Shown in pieces: positions 24,087 through 33,364 of a DNA stretch of 64,000 nt. The notes under the pieces are model-generated. The model was given only the letters and a program-made list of their open reading frames with translations. It was not told the DNA's origin and did no database searches. Source of the stretch: Epinephelus fuscoguttatus (Eukaryota > Chordata > Actinopteri > Perciformes > Serranidae); contig NC_064765.1 of assembly GCF_011397635.1 (NCBI RefSeq), positions 29,168,632 through 29,232,631 of the forward strand. Direction: 5' to 3'. Within the stretch, counting starts at the first letter, position 1. Every line of letters begins with the position of its first letter. A program made the translations under genes and the position numbers.

Positions 24087-24105
24087 GTTGCCTAGCGACC
24101 GGAAG
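24087..24105 (+). promoter_or_regulatory. RFX X-box-like site next to an ETS motif
   Basis: GTTGCCTAGCGACC matches the RFX/MDBP-type X-box (GTTGCCTAGCAAC) with one change, which creates a CpG. It is followed without a gap by CCGGAAG, an ETS core. No coding gene was identified beside it. Confidence 0.4.
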
Positions 24106-24559
24106 CATGGAAACAGAAGGTGTCACTTGTTACCTCAGAGCTGGATTTAGCCAAATTGTAAAATAGCCACCGATGGACCATGAGGGGGATTGAGTTACTA
24201 AAGATAAGCAGCAGAAGGCAGGAGGAGAGGGAGGGATCAAAAAATAGACAGAGGTCACTACGAGGACCATTAATGCATGACTTTATATTGTTTTACCGAA
24301 AGCAACTGTGTAAAACAATATTATTTAAAAGCAATATTTAATATGATGTGATGTTTTTACTGTATTGTGACACAAAATGTCAAAAGGTGTGTAAGATAAC
24401 AGGATTATGTTTGCTCAAATATGTAGAAAGAGATCAGCTCTATCAGTATTGATGCAACTTAGTGGTCACCCAAAAGTTTATGGTGGTCAGTTAGGGCCAA
24501 ATAACGAATAACTCAATATAAGTCGTTACTTCCCAGTTATTAAGTAAAATAATGAATCA

Positions 24560-24646
24560 CTGTAAGCTGCTCTAGCCAATATTCTTGTATTAGCAATGGA
24601 TGAACTATGTGGCATATGAAAGGTGTCATTTACGGTGACAAACCTT
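24560..24646 (+). repeat. short dispersed repeat R4, copy 1
   Basis: Matches 32530-32615: both contain AGCTGC(T/A)CTA, ATATT..T.TATTA.CAATGGAT and GGTGTCA..T.CGGTGACAAACC/CCAACCC. Family unknown. Confidence 0.65.
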
Positions 24647-24647
24647 A

Positions 24648-25145
24648 GACTGTATAAAAATAATGGAAGTAGTTACCATTACATCATTTATTAGTGAGCC
24701 TTGAGTTTGCCATTTTTGGCGGTTACATCTTGGTTTTAGTGGAGCCAGAAGTGACCATATTTTGACGAGTGGGTGGAGCTGTGGAGGAGCAAGGGCTGGC
24801 TCTGATTGAGAGCCTAAGGACACTATCTGTAGACGTCATTCAAAGCAGCCCACCCTTATTATTGCTTCATTTAAGGCTTTATAACATGGAAATGGGTGAG
24901 TTCTATAAAGAAAAAAAAATCAGCCTCCATACAGTTGTCATGACAGGGGGAAATTAGCTATGCAGACCAAAAGCATTTTTTGTACAAGGATGTATGCATG
25001 CTTATTATTATATCTGCTGTGAAGTTTGGCATTTTAGCATGGGGGTCTATGGGAATTGACTCGGTTCTGGAGCCAGCCTCAAGTGGCTGTTTAAAGAACT
25101 GCAGTTTTTGGCACTTCCATGTTAGCTTCATTTTTCATCTCCAGA
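24648..25145 (+). repeat. dispersed repeat family R1, copy B
   Basis: Starts at GACTGTATAAAAATAATGG and ends after TTTTGGCACTTCCATGTTAG; the middle has GGAGCCAGAAGTGACCATAT and GCCTCAAGTGGC. It is the plus-strand counterpart of the copy at 14793-15262. Confidence 0.8.
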
Positions 25146-25908
25146 GTTTGACACTTGTGACAAACCTGAAGAATTAACACCTATCTCTGCAGTCACAACA
25201 TTTTTTGACACTTTGGGCAACTTTAGTTGTATAAAGAAAGTCTGCATAGGTTGGATGGCAGGGTTGGTGCATGGGTCAAACAAACTCTGGACTTTTATCC
25301 AGGTCCACCCTGTTCATGTCCCGGGTGAAACCAAAAGTTATTCCAATATCAACATGTGCTAGTGATATACATACTATGCTAGTGACATATGTTAGCCTAT
25401 ATAACATACGTTTAAACCTAACCAAGTTCTGTTCTTCCTTAAGGAAGTAAACCTAAAAACTGTTTTACTTACGTTCTAAGTTTTATTTTAAAAGAGACTG
25501 TAGGCATCTAAACTGTACATATCTTGTGAAAGCAGAAGTATATTTTAGAAAAGACACAATGCATGTAATGAGGGTAAGTCCTTAAGCGTCTAAAACTGAC
25601 CCAGGAGGGGTACCTACAATGTCATATTTTGATGCTGAGAGCCACTGACCAAGCGTCAGCAGGGGAGAGTGGGGTAAGATGAGTCACTGGGTAAACTGAC
25701 TCACCCTGTCTTTCTGAGCAACCATGCACATTTGTTGTCATGTGACCATAAACGCAAGAAGCACCTATCATTTCTATCTGGCTGTAATAGAGAGAAGCAC
25801 ATGAGAATATTATAAGTATATATTTACACATAGAAACATATTTTGTTTTTTATATGTGACTAGATGTTAGCAGATTTTAGCTCTTTTTTTCATTTAGATA
25901 ATTCTGGA

Positions 25909-25911
<3 letters not shown>
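25146..25911. other. non-coding stretch
   Basis: No gene. 25662-25681 (GGGGAGAGTGGGGTAAGATG) shares its head with 38328, suggesting another dispersed repeat. Confidence 0.45.

Positions 25912-25940
<29 letters not shown>
25912..25940. repeat. poly-T tract (29 T)
   Basis: Uninterrupted T run; it could be the tail of a minus-strand retroposon, but no such element was recognised next to it. Confidence 0.9.
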
Positions 25941-25943
<3 letters not shown>

Positions 25944-26510
25944 ACATTGGCTTTCCTTTAACCTGGATGACTACCCTCATTTAACAGAATTTTTTGTAAT
26001 TGATTCACCAATGGCAAATATTAAAAGAATTCAGAATATTAAACATTATTTGGTTGGTTTTATGTTGTTTAAGTTAGCTTTAAGAAAATAAATAAGACTA
26101 TTTGGAAACAGAAAATTTATTATTATTTCATACCCTCTATCCTAAGGGGATTAGACAGTAGTAAGATTACAGTACACAAACAACAATACTTAGTTAATTG
26201 AGTACGTAATATAACATAACTTAATATAAATATTAAGTGTAATCAGCTAAATAATAGTGTGAAATATGGATGGGATGAGAGGAATGAAGTGAAGCTTTTA
26301 ATTAAACTGACCATGTAAACAACTACATGACACTGTTTTGAGTACTGGCGGCATTTGCATTGTGTTGTGATGTGCATGTTAATGATACCATTGACTGGAC
26401 TCCCCAGCCTTGGCACCAGTTTAATTCCTGATTGATTGCTGATTTGAAAGGCATTTGTTCTCAGAATCATTTCCCGGTAAATTTGTCATTCAAGGCCATT
26501 CTAATTCCTC
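25941..26510. other. AT-rich spacer, nothing recognised
   Basis: No gene or repeat family seen. Confidence 0.4.
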
Positions 26511-26850
26511 ATATTTTTCTCCTCAGCCGTTATTTTCCTCGTTTGTGTCTTCCGCCTACTTCTGCTCTTCTATCCTTATCTCCCCATTATTAGCCTCTCA
26601 TCCCTCCGTCTCCTCCTCCCCACCCTTTCCCTTTCTCTCTGCATTTTCTCACTCATCCACATCTCCCTCCAATAAACCCATCCTTAATATCCCTCAATCT
26701 CCCCTTTCCTGTTTCTCATTCATCCCCATTATTTACTTTTCTGTATCAGTCACTGTCACCTTCTCTCAGGCTTCCACTCACTGTTGTTCAAATGCCTCCC
26801 CTCCCCACAATATACCTTCATCTCTGCTTCCATCTCTGCCTCCATCTCTG
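26511..26850. repeat. long pyrimidine-biased tract
   Basis: About 340 bp strongly enriched in C and T on the plus strand (CTCC, TCTC and CCTTCC words), without a simple repeating unit. It is followed by a GC-richer segment (26850-26960). The overlapping serine/proline ORF at 26455-26952 is a composition artefact. Confidence 0.6.
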
Positions 26851-28250
26851 GTGCGCACAGAGCGGATGGCGGCGGCCCACTCAGTCCTCTCAGGGAGCAG
26901 AAGGTTTGTCCACTCCCACTCAGGCTTTGCGTCATGGAACACAGAGAAATAGAGACAGAGGAGAGAGAACAGATGGGAGGAGGACACACTGGCTGCCTGT
27001 TTTATAACATTACTCCTAACAACGCTGTGGTCATCAGTATGACTATGTAAAGAAGCAGGCTATTGTAGACTCATCAAGTGAGACTATATATAGGACAGAG
27101 CTGAATATAGAGAAGCAGGAACTGACAGTTTTGGTGTGAAAAGGAAAATTTGTCCTACACTTTAGGAGAAGGTCTAAAGCCTTATGCAATATTCTAAAAA
27201 GACACATTCAAGATGAGATAATGCTTTATTAGATTTTCACCTTTTTAGAGAAAACACAATACCTCAACGTGTGGCTTTTTTCATACACATAACAATATAA
27301 ACAAGCACGTTCTTTATTCCTTATTGACTGGATCCAACTTGTCAGACCCTAAGCTCACCCTCACAGACCTGGTGCCTATGTAGAAATCCAATCTGAGGGC
27401 ATCACTATCACAAGATTGGTGTAACCATAGCGACCTGATGCACATCAGTGCATGACATCATAGCTGACACAATCATTCCCATTTACGCAAGTGGAAAGAC
27501 AATTAAAATTCAGACCATTCTGCTATTATTGTTTTTGTCTGAACCAGTTCCTGTCTATGACTTTAAACAAACATGACATAAGATTCTGGTTGCAAATGAC
27601 GAAATAAAAAACATCTTATAAACGGCACAGAGAATACTGGTAACACAGCACGTTCAAATGCAAATGCTGTTTACTGGATTTACACAAGAACAAAACAAAA
27701 ATTAGATTTGTAGCACCGTGTAAACAAGAGATTAGATCTCCTCATTGCAGGCTGTACACAAACAGTCAAATCTGGGTCACACTGAAAGCAAAAATCCACC
27801 CTGGAAGAGAATTCCCAATGATCTTGGACAGCTGGATTAAGATATACAGACTGAGACAAGTTGATTCAAAAGCTCCAGAGTGAGTGGAGACCAGTGTGTG
27901 ATGTGATCAAGCAGCATTTTCTGGAACAGCCTCACTGATAATGAATTGGAAACAGAATGTGAGGACACACTGACAGTACCCAGGGTGGTTTTGTGGGTAA
28001 GCAAGAATGTCTTTTGGTTCAGTGCTGCAATGTACGTAAAGATGTGGGTATAAAAGTATAATGAAACATTCCAAAAGTCCACCAAAATACATCACCTACA
28101 ACTGATGCAAATCCACAGTTTAGCTTGATTTCAGCATCATGAGAGCTGCTAAAGTGAATGACTGAAATCCTGCACATTACTTGTGTCATTATAATCAGCT
28201 GTGGCTTTTTCCCTTTAACACAAATACAGGTGGACTCTCTGTCATAGAAA
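26851..28250. other. non-coding stretch before the tRNA array
   Basis: No gene recognised. The sequence up to about 28250 is not shared with the duplicated tRNA units that start there. Confidence 0.45.
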
Positions 28251-28699
28251 ATATACAATCAATCCATGAAGTTATACCACCTTGAAACAGCAAGTACAGC
28301 AAGGTTGATTAGAATTAATTAAAACATTTCTAAATTTGTAGCATCTGTTAGGTTAAGCATGGCATTTCAGATGCCTCTGTCTGCTTGACAATTCAGAACT
28401 TTTTGTTTTATTTGGTGACAAAATACTTCTTAAGAAATTAAGAATTAAGGTCATTCCCCTCCACAGAAGCTAACTGACCAGCTATACAGTTTGCCTATTT
28501 TATGTTCTGTTGCTGATCCATTCTGAAACAAAGTTTATCACAAAAAGCAAGTCAGAGAGTTGGATTGAGCGGTCTACCAAGTCCTCCACAGAAACAAATT
28601 GGCCTCCTATACAGTTTGCTTTTGTGACAAATGCTTAACTAGGTGACACGCAGCACCTAAACTGTGCAACTTTTGAACTGTCAAAGTTAAGCTTTGCAG

Positions 28700-28772
28700 G
28701 ACCATGTGGCCAAATGGACAAGGCGTCTGACTTCGGATCAGAAGATTGAGGGTTCGAGTCCCTTTGTGGTTG
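28700..28772 (+). tRNA. tRNA-Arg (anticodon TCG), copy 1
   Basis: 73-nt cloverleaf. The anticodon stem TCTGA/TCAGA encloses the loop CTTCGGA with TCG at 28733-28735. The T arm is GAGGG-TTCGAGT-CCCTT with the B box GGTTCGAGTCC. The acceptor stem is weaker than in copy 2 (two extra G-T pairs). It closely matches the vertebrate tRNA-Arg(TCG) sequence I know. There is no intron, and no TTTT run within the next 20 bases, so termination may rely on a more distant or weak signal. Confidence 0.92.
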
Positions 28773-28990
28773 AAGCCTCTTGCCTTGTTTACAAATTCCT
28801 CCTCCACAAACAGCAACTTGGAAGGTATCCTCGCCTACATGAATGTCCCAAATCCAACGGCTTTGTTGCTTATTCATTCTTGTTAATTGATTTTTGCAAA
28901 AAATAACTAAACAACCAAAAAATAGACACTGTTTTTCTCTGTCTATTATCAATTTAGGGACGAATTTTCCAACAAAACAAAGAAAAAGTG

Positions 28991-29064
28991 GGCCAGTTAG
29001 CTCAGATGGTTAGAGCATGGTGCTAATAATGCCAAGGTCATGGGTTCAATCCCCATACTGGCCA
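28991..29064 (+). tRNA. tRNA-Ile (anticodon AAT), copy 1
   Basis: 74 nt with acceptor stem GGCCAGT/ACTGGCC fully paired and discriminator A. Anticodon arm TGGTG-CTAATAA-TGCCA has AAT at 29025-29027 and a terminal G-T pair. T arm ATGGG-TTCAATC-CCCAT is fully paired. The overall sequence follows vertebrate tRNA-Ile(AAT). TTTT lies about 35 bases downstream. Confidence 0.92.
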
Positions 29065-29225
29065 AACATGAAAACAAATGTGTCCTGTGCTTTCAATGAC
29101 TTTTCTTTTACTTTTGAGAATAAAGGAGTCTCGCATTACATGTCAAAGGTTACCAGACAAAGGTTTTCATAAGATGTTGCTCTGCAAAAAATAAATATTG
29201 AGGAAAATGTGAGCATTAATTCCAC

Positions 29226-29273
29226 TCAGTCTCACATGCAAAGCGAGTGGTCTATCAGTTAACATAACTTCCC
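29226..29273 (-). pseudogene. tRNA-Ala(TGC)-like relic, antisense
   Basis: Read on the minus strand, CTCGC-TTTGCAT-GTGAG (29247-29231) is a fully paired anticodon arm with TGC in the loop, preceded by a D-arm-like GATAGACCA. The T arm and acceptor stem are not recognisable. Similar relics recur in the other spacers. The Ala identity is inferred from this arm only. Confidence 0.45.
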
Positions 29274-29370
29274 TACACTGACACTGACTAAACAACCCAA
29301 AAAGACACACTGTGTTGTCTGTTTCTCATCAATTTTGGGACAAATTTTGCAACAAAACAAAGGCAAACTG

Positions 29371-29444
29371 GGCTGGTTAGCTCAGATGGTTAGAGCGTGG
29401 TGCTAATAACACCAAGGTCATGGGTTCAATCCCCATACTGGACA
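29371..29444 (+). tRNA. tRNA-Ile (anticodon AAT), copy 2
   Basis: 74 nt with the same D, anticodon (TGGTG-CTAATAA-CACCA, fully paired) and T arms as the other copies. The acceptor stem GGCTGGT/ACTGGAC has a G-A mismatch at pair 2 and wobble pairs, so it may be processed poorly or be an early pseudogene. Confidence 0.75.
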
Positions 29445-29641
29445 AAGATAAGAATAAATGTGTTCTCAGCTTTCAATGCAATACTTGACATACTTGGATA
29501 GACTAGGACACCAAAGTCATTAGTTTAATCATCATATTGACCAACAATAAGAATAAAGCGTAAGTTCAGAGCGTGGTTAGCTAGGTTCCACACAGCAGCT
29601 AAACTGTGCAACTTTTGAACTGTGATAAGTAAGATTTACAG

Positions 29642-29655
29642 CACCATGTGGCCAA
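29642..29655 (+). pseudogene. truncated tRNA-Arg 5' end at a duplication joint
   Basis: Only the first 14 or so positions of tRNA-Arg (ACCATGTGGCCAA) remain, preceded by about 70 bases of the usual tRNA-Arg upstream sequence. The sequence then switches to the spacer that precedes tRNA-Ile copy 2 (GTTGTCTGTTTCTCATC). Confidence 0.75.
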
Positions 29656-29715
29656 CGTGTTGTCTGTTTCTCATCAATTTTGGGACAAATTTTGCAACAA
29701 AACAAAGGCAAACTG

Positions 29716-29789
29716 GGCTGGTTAGCTCAGATGGTTAGAGCATGGTGCTAATAACACCAAGGTCATGGGTTCAATCCCCATACTGGACA
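29716..29789 (+). tRNA. tRNA-Ile (anticodon AAT), copy 3
   Basis: 74 nt, nearly identical to copy 2 including the GGCTGGT/ACTGGAC acceptor stem with one mismatch, as expected of a recent local duplication. The anticodon arm is fully paired. A T6 run follows about 25 bases downstream, a good Pol III stop. Confidence 0.75.
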
Positions 29790-29904
29790 AACATTAAAAA
29801 AATAAATGGGTCCTCACCTTTTTTATGCAAAGCTTGATATAATAGGATCTATGTTGCTCTGTACAATGTAAATGCTATGAAAAACATGTGCATTAATTCC
29901 ACCA

Positions 29905-29950
29905 GGACTCACATGCTAATCCAGTAGTCTACCAATTAAGGTCATTCCCC
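29905..29950 (-). pseudogene. tRNA-Ala-like relic, antisense (second)
   Basis: On the minus strand the text TTAATTGGTAGACTACTGGATTAGCATGTGAGTCC resembles a D arm plus anticodon arm with AGC in the loop, but stem pairing is poor. It holds the same place relative to tRNA-Ile as the relic at 29226. Confidence 0.35.
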
Positions 29951-30026
29951 CCCCACTATTACCAACATTTTCTGTTTAGTTTCTTATTATTCTGGAACAA
30001 ATTTTGCAACAAAACAAGTAAAAGTT

Positions 30027-30049
30027 GGTCTGGTTACCTCAGATGGTTA
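30027..30049 (+). pseudogene. truncated tRNA-Ile 5' end at the unit joint
   Basis: GGTCTGGTTACCTCAGATGG plus GTTA matches the acceptor and D arm of tRNA-Ile. After 30049 the sequence becomes the start of the next duplicated unit (ACAATCAATCCATA, as at 28254), so the joint lies inside the tRNA D arm. Confidence 0.8.
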
Positions 30050-30511
30050 TACAATCAATCCATACAGGTATACCGCCTTGAAAACTAAACGACAGTTTGT
30101 ACAGCAAGGTTGATTAGAATAGATTAAAACATTTCTAAAATTGAAACAGCTGTTAGATTTAGTCTGCTTGCCAATTTATAATTTTTGTTTTGATTTTGCG
30201 CCACGTGTGGAGGGACTTAGTGACAAAATACTTCTTAAGAAATTAAGAATTAAGGTCATTCCCCTCCACAGAGGCTAAATGACCAGCTATACAGTTTGCC
30301 TATTTTATGTTCTGTTGCTGATCTATTCTGGAACAAAGTTTATCACAAAAAGCAAGTCAGAGAGTTGGATTGAGCGGTCTACCAAGAAAGTCCTCCACAA
30401 AAACAAATTGGCTTCCTATACAGTTTGCTTTTGTGACAAATGCTTAGCTAGGTTCCATACAGCTGCACCTAAACTGTGCAACTTTTGAACTGTGAAAAAT
30501 AAGTTTTGCAT

Positions 30512-30584
30512 GACCACGTGGCCAAATGGACAAGGCGTCTGACTTCGGATCAGAAGATTGAGGGTTCGAGTCCCTTCGTGGTTG
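30512..30584 (+). tRNA. tRNA-Arg (anticodon TCG), copy 2
   Basis: 73 nt with a fully paired acceptor stem GACCACG/CGTGGTT (first pair G-T), anticodon TCG at 30545-30547 and a T arm of GAGGG-TTCGAGT-CCCTT. This is the better-preserved of the two tRNA-Arg copies. No TTTT within 20 bases downstream. Confidence 0.94.
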
Positions 30585-30859
30585 AAAGCACTTGCCTTGT
30601 TGGAAGAAAATGTGGGCATGTGGTTTACAGATGCATTTCTCCTCCACAAACAGCAATGTGGAATGTAGCCTCACCTACATGAACACCCCAAATGCAAGCA
30701 TTTTTTTTTTTTTTTGCTCTGTTGCTTATCAATTTGTTAAATGAATTTTGCATAAAAAAAAAAAAAAACTAAAAAAAAACTGATTCTAACTAAACAACCC
30801 AAAAAGAGAGACTATTTTTTGGGGGGAAAAGAATTTTCCAACAAAACAAAGGCAAATTG

Positions 30860-30933
30860 GGTCAGTTAGCTCAGATGGTTAGAGCATGGTGCTAATAACG
30901 CCAAGGTCATGGGTTCAATCCCCATACTAGCCA
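30860..30933 (+). tRNA. tRNA-Ile (anticodon AAT), copy 4
   Basis: 74 nt. Anticodon arm TGGTG-CTAATAA-CGCCA matches the usual vertebrate gene. The acceptor stem GGTCAGT/ACTAGCC has one C-A mismatch. T arm intact. Confidence 0.82.
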
Positions 30934-31044
30934 AACATGAAAATAAAGGTGTCCTCAGCTTTCAATGCAAAGCTTGATATAATAGGATGTATCTTGCTCT
31001 GCACAAGGTAAATGCTATGGAGAGCATTGGCATTAATTCCACCA

Positions 31045-31093
31045 GGACTCACATGCAAATCAAGCAGTCCACCAATTAAGGTCATTGCCCTCC
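31045..31093 (-). pseudogene. tRNA-Ala(TGC)-like relic, antisense (third)
   Basis: Minus strand CTTGA-TTTGCAT-GTGAG keeps the TGC loop with a partly paired stem, preceded by TTAATTGGTGGACTG, a D-arm-like run. Same relative place as the relic at 29226. Confidence 0.4.
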
Positions 31094-31166
31094 AGTAATA
31101 CCAGCATTTTCAGTTTTGTTTCTTATAATTCTGGAACAAATTTTGCAACAAAAAAGATGAAAGTTG

Positions 31167-31240
31167 AGTCAGTTAGCTCAGATGGTTAGACGTTGGTAAT
31201 AATAACGACAAAGTCATGGGTTCAACCCCCATACTGGCCA
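31167..31240 (+). pseudogene. degenerate tRNA-Ile copy
   Basis: Same 74-nt length and D arm as the intact copies, but the anticodon stem has two mismatches (TGGTA against CGACA) and the 3' half of the D stem is altered (GACG in place of GAGC). The AAT loop and the T arm remain recognisable. Probably not functional. Confidence 0.75.
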
Positions 31241-32529
31241 AAGATAAACATAAATCTATTCTCAGTACCATGTTTCAGGTTCTGATATGAAGTTGGATCA
31301 AATGAGATGTATTTTTCTTAGCAAAAAAAAAAAGTTACAGCTTACATCTATGTCTGTCCACATGCATATGTATATATGTATATCGTACTCATGAGAATAG
31401 GACAGACAACCTGAAAATGTAATGCCACCAGCCACGGCTATTGCCTGCTTGGGGCATAAAAATATCATCGAGAATGTGGTCAAATAAATGTTTTCAGCTG
31501 CTTGTTTAAGAATCTGACTCAAAGTTTGAATTAATAAGATGTATTGGGATGGGACTGGACCCATGAGAAGATCCATGTTGCTCTACAAAGAACAAATATT
31601 TTGGAGAATGTGGACATTAATTCTGCTGAGTCTCAAATGCGTAGCTAGTGGACTACCAATTAAGGTATTTCCCCTCCAAAGAAGCTTACTAGGCAGCTAT
31701 ACAGTTAACCCTTATGACAAAGCTCAGCTATCTCCTGCTTCAACCACTCTAAACCATGACACTTTTAAATTGTTATGTCTCAGGTTCTGATATATAGTTT
31801 GATGTAAGATATATTTTTTCTGTCTCAACTTGCTTTTGATTTCCTTGGTTGCAGTTTTTTTGTCATAGCTTAAAATAATCCCTCAGATTTCTCCATTATG
31901 TGCATCCAGTGTTCACTCATGATAAAGTCTGAACACCACTGTACCTTCTATACGAGTTATAATTTATGATATAGTCAGGGTATTCCTCCTTTGCTTTTAA
32001 GGTCAAACCAGATCATTTGTTACAGATGGTAAAGGTACAGACGTGGTGAAGGGATAAAAAACACTTTATCAAATCACCTTTTGTTATTCATTCCTTCCTT
32101 CTATAATAGTTAATAGGGCATCATGCTGACGCAAGCTGGGGAGCTGTGAACCAGTGTGTGGTGTTTGGTGCCTCCGACTCTGTGAGTCATCGTGTCACCT
32201 ACTGTGATCGGGTTGTTAGGTCAAAAGAACAGCAAGCCGTTGTTGTGACAGCTAATAATATGTGAGCTGAGACTTGTTTGGAGGAGGTGTACTGTGTGTT
32301 TGTGCATGTACCTGCAGGTGTGCTATGGAGCTGTGCGCATGTTTTAAAATATTAAAAATAATCATCCAGTGGAAATCAAGCACTTTTGCAGCCAATGCTT
32401 TAGTGGTTCATGTCATAAGACCTCACTTCATTTAGCAACTGCATCAATGAGTCACTTTGTAAAGTGAAAGGTATTTAGAGTTTGCAATTTTCTCACATTT
32501 AGCTACAAGGCTTAAGAGTATTGATTATG
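31241..32529. other. array edge and non-coding spacer
   Basis: 31570-31760 still matches array spacers, including a poor fourth Ala-like relic near 31635-31675 (minus). After that no gene or repeat family is recognised. Confidence 0.45.
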
Positions 32530-32615
32530 TCAAAGCTGCACTAATCAATATTTTTATATTAACAATGGATCCAATGTGTGATGTGATCGGTGTCACTCCC
32601 GGTGACCAACCCATC
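32530..32615 (+). repeat. short dispersed repeat R4, copy 2
   Basis: Second copy of the repeat at 24560-24646, sharing CAATGGAT..A.TATGTG-like and CGGTGACCAACCC words. Confidence 0.6.
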
Positions 32616-33364
32616 CTGCTCTATACAAAATGTTAAGCTCTTAAAATGTAAATAATCAACTAAATATAAGTTATTGTCTGAAGATGGGCATTTACAAGGG
32701 GTTATAGTTTACCCTAATTCAGTTTTTTATTTACCAATTATTGCTTATTCTCTGTGTGACCTTTCTCTTTGTTTGTTTGTTTGTTTTTCAAGACAAACAG
32801 GAAATAGGGCGGTATGACAGTGTGTCAAAGTATGGAAACATATAAGTTAGAAAGGAAAACAGGGTCTGAGCTAGTGAGGAAGCAAGAAGGCAAGTGAGTC
32901 ATTGAGTGAACAGGCAAGAATACATGTTAAAAAGGACATTTATTAAAGTCCAGGTAAAGCAAAATCAGTAATACCTTTCTAAAAACGTTGTGAGACATGT
33001 GAGAAAATGCTTGTTGAAAACTGAAAAGACCGTGAACAGTGTACTGGACTGTGGAGTTAGACTTTTAAATTGTTTTGCACAGTTTCAGGCAGCCCTAAAA
33101 GCCTGGCTGATGAAACACTGGAGCCACCCTTACTATAACTCGTCTCCTTCTATATAAATACTATGTTACTACAAACGCTGAATGCACAGCATCAGTGTCA
33201 CAATATATAAATGAATAACATCTCTAGTAAATGCCGCAATCATATACATACACAAGCAAAATAGCCATCACTGACAGAACTTTCAGTCTTTCAGTCTGAA
33301 TTGGCTAACGTTACCTGGCCCACCAGTAGATGCTGCGCAGTGCTTTGCGCTAAAGCTAGCTGCT

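Larger units (their letters stand above)
28251..31800. repeat. duplicated tRNA-bearing array
   Basis: Two long, closely similar units (about 28252-30026 and 30048-31240) share spacers, for example the runs at 28420-28680 and 30226-30500. Shorter repeats inside unit 1 duplicate the Ile-bearing segment (29311-29444 and 29656-29789). Decayed spacer text continues to about 31800. Each unit opens with a tRNA-Arg followed by tRNA-Ile genes. Confidence 0.85.

Noticed and set aside
26455-26952. 165-codon plus ORF rich in Ser/Pro/Phe
   Set aside because: Explained by the pyrimidine-biased DNA; the codons simply reflect C/T composition.
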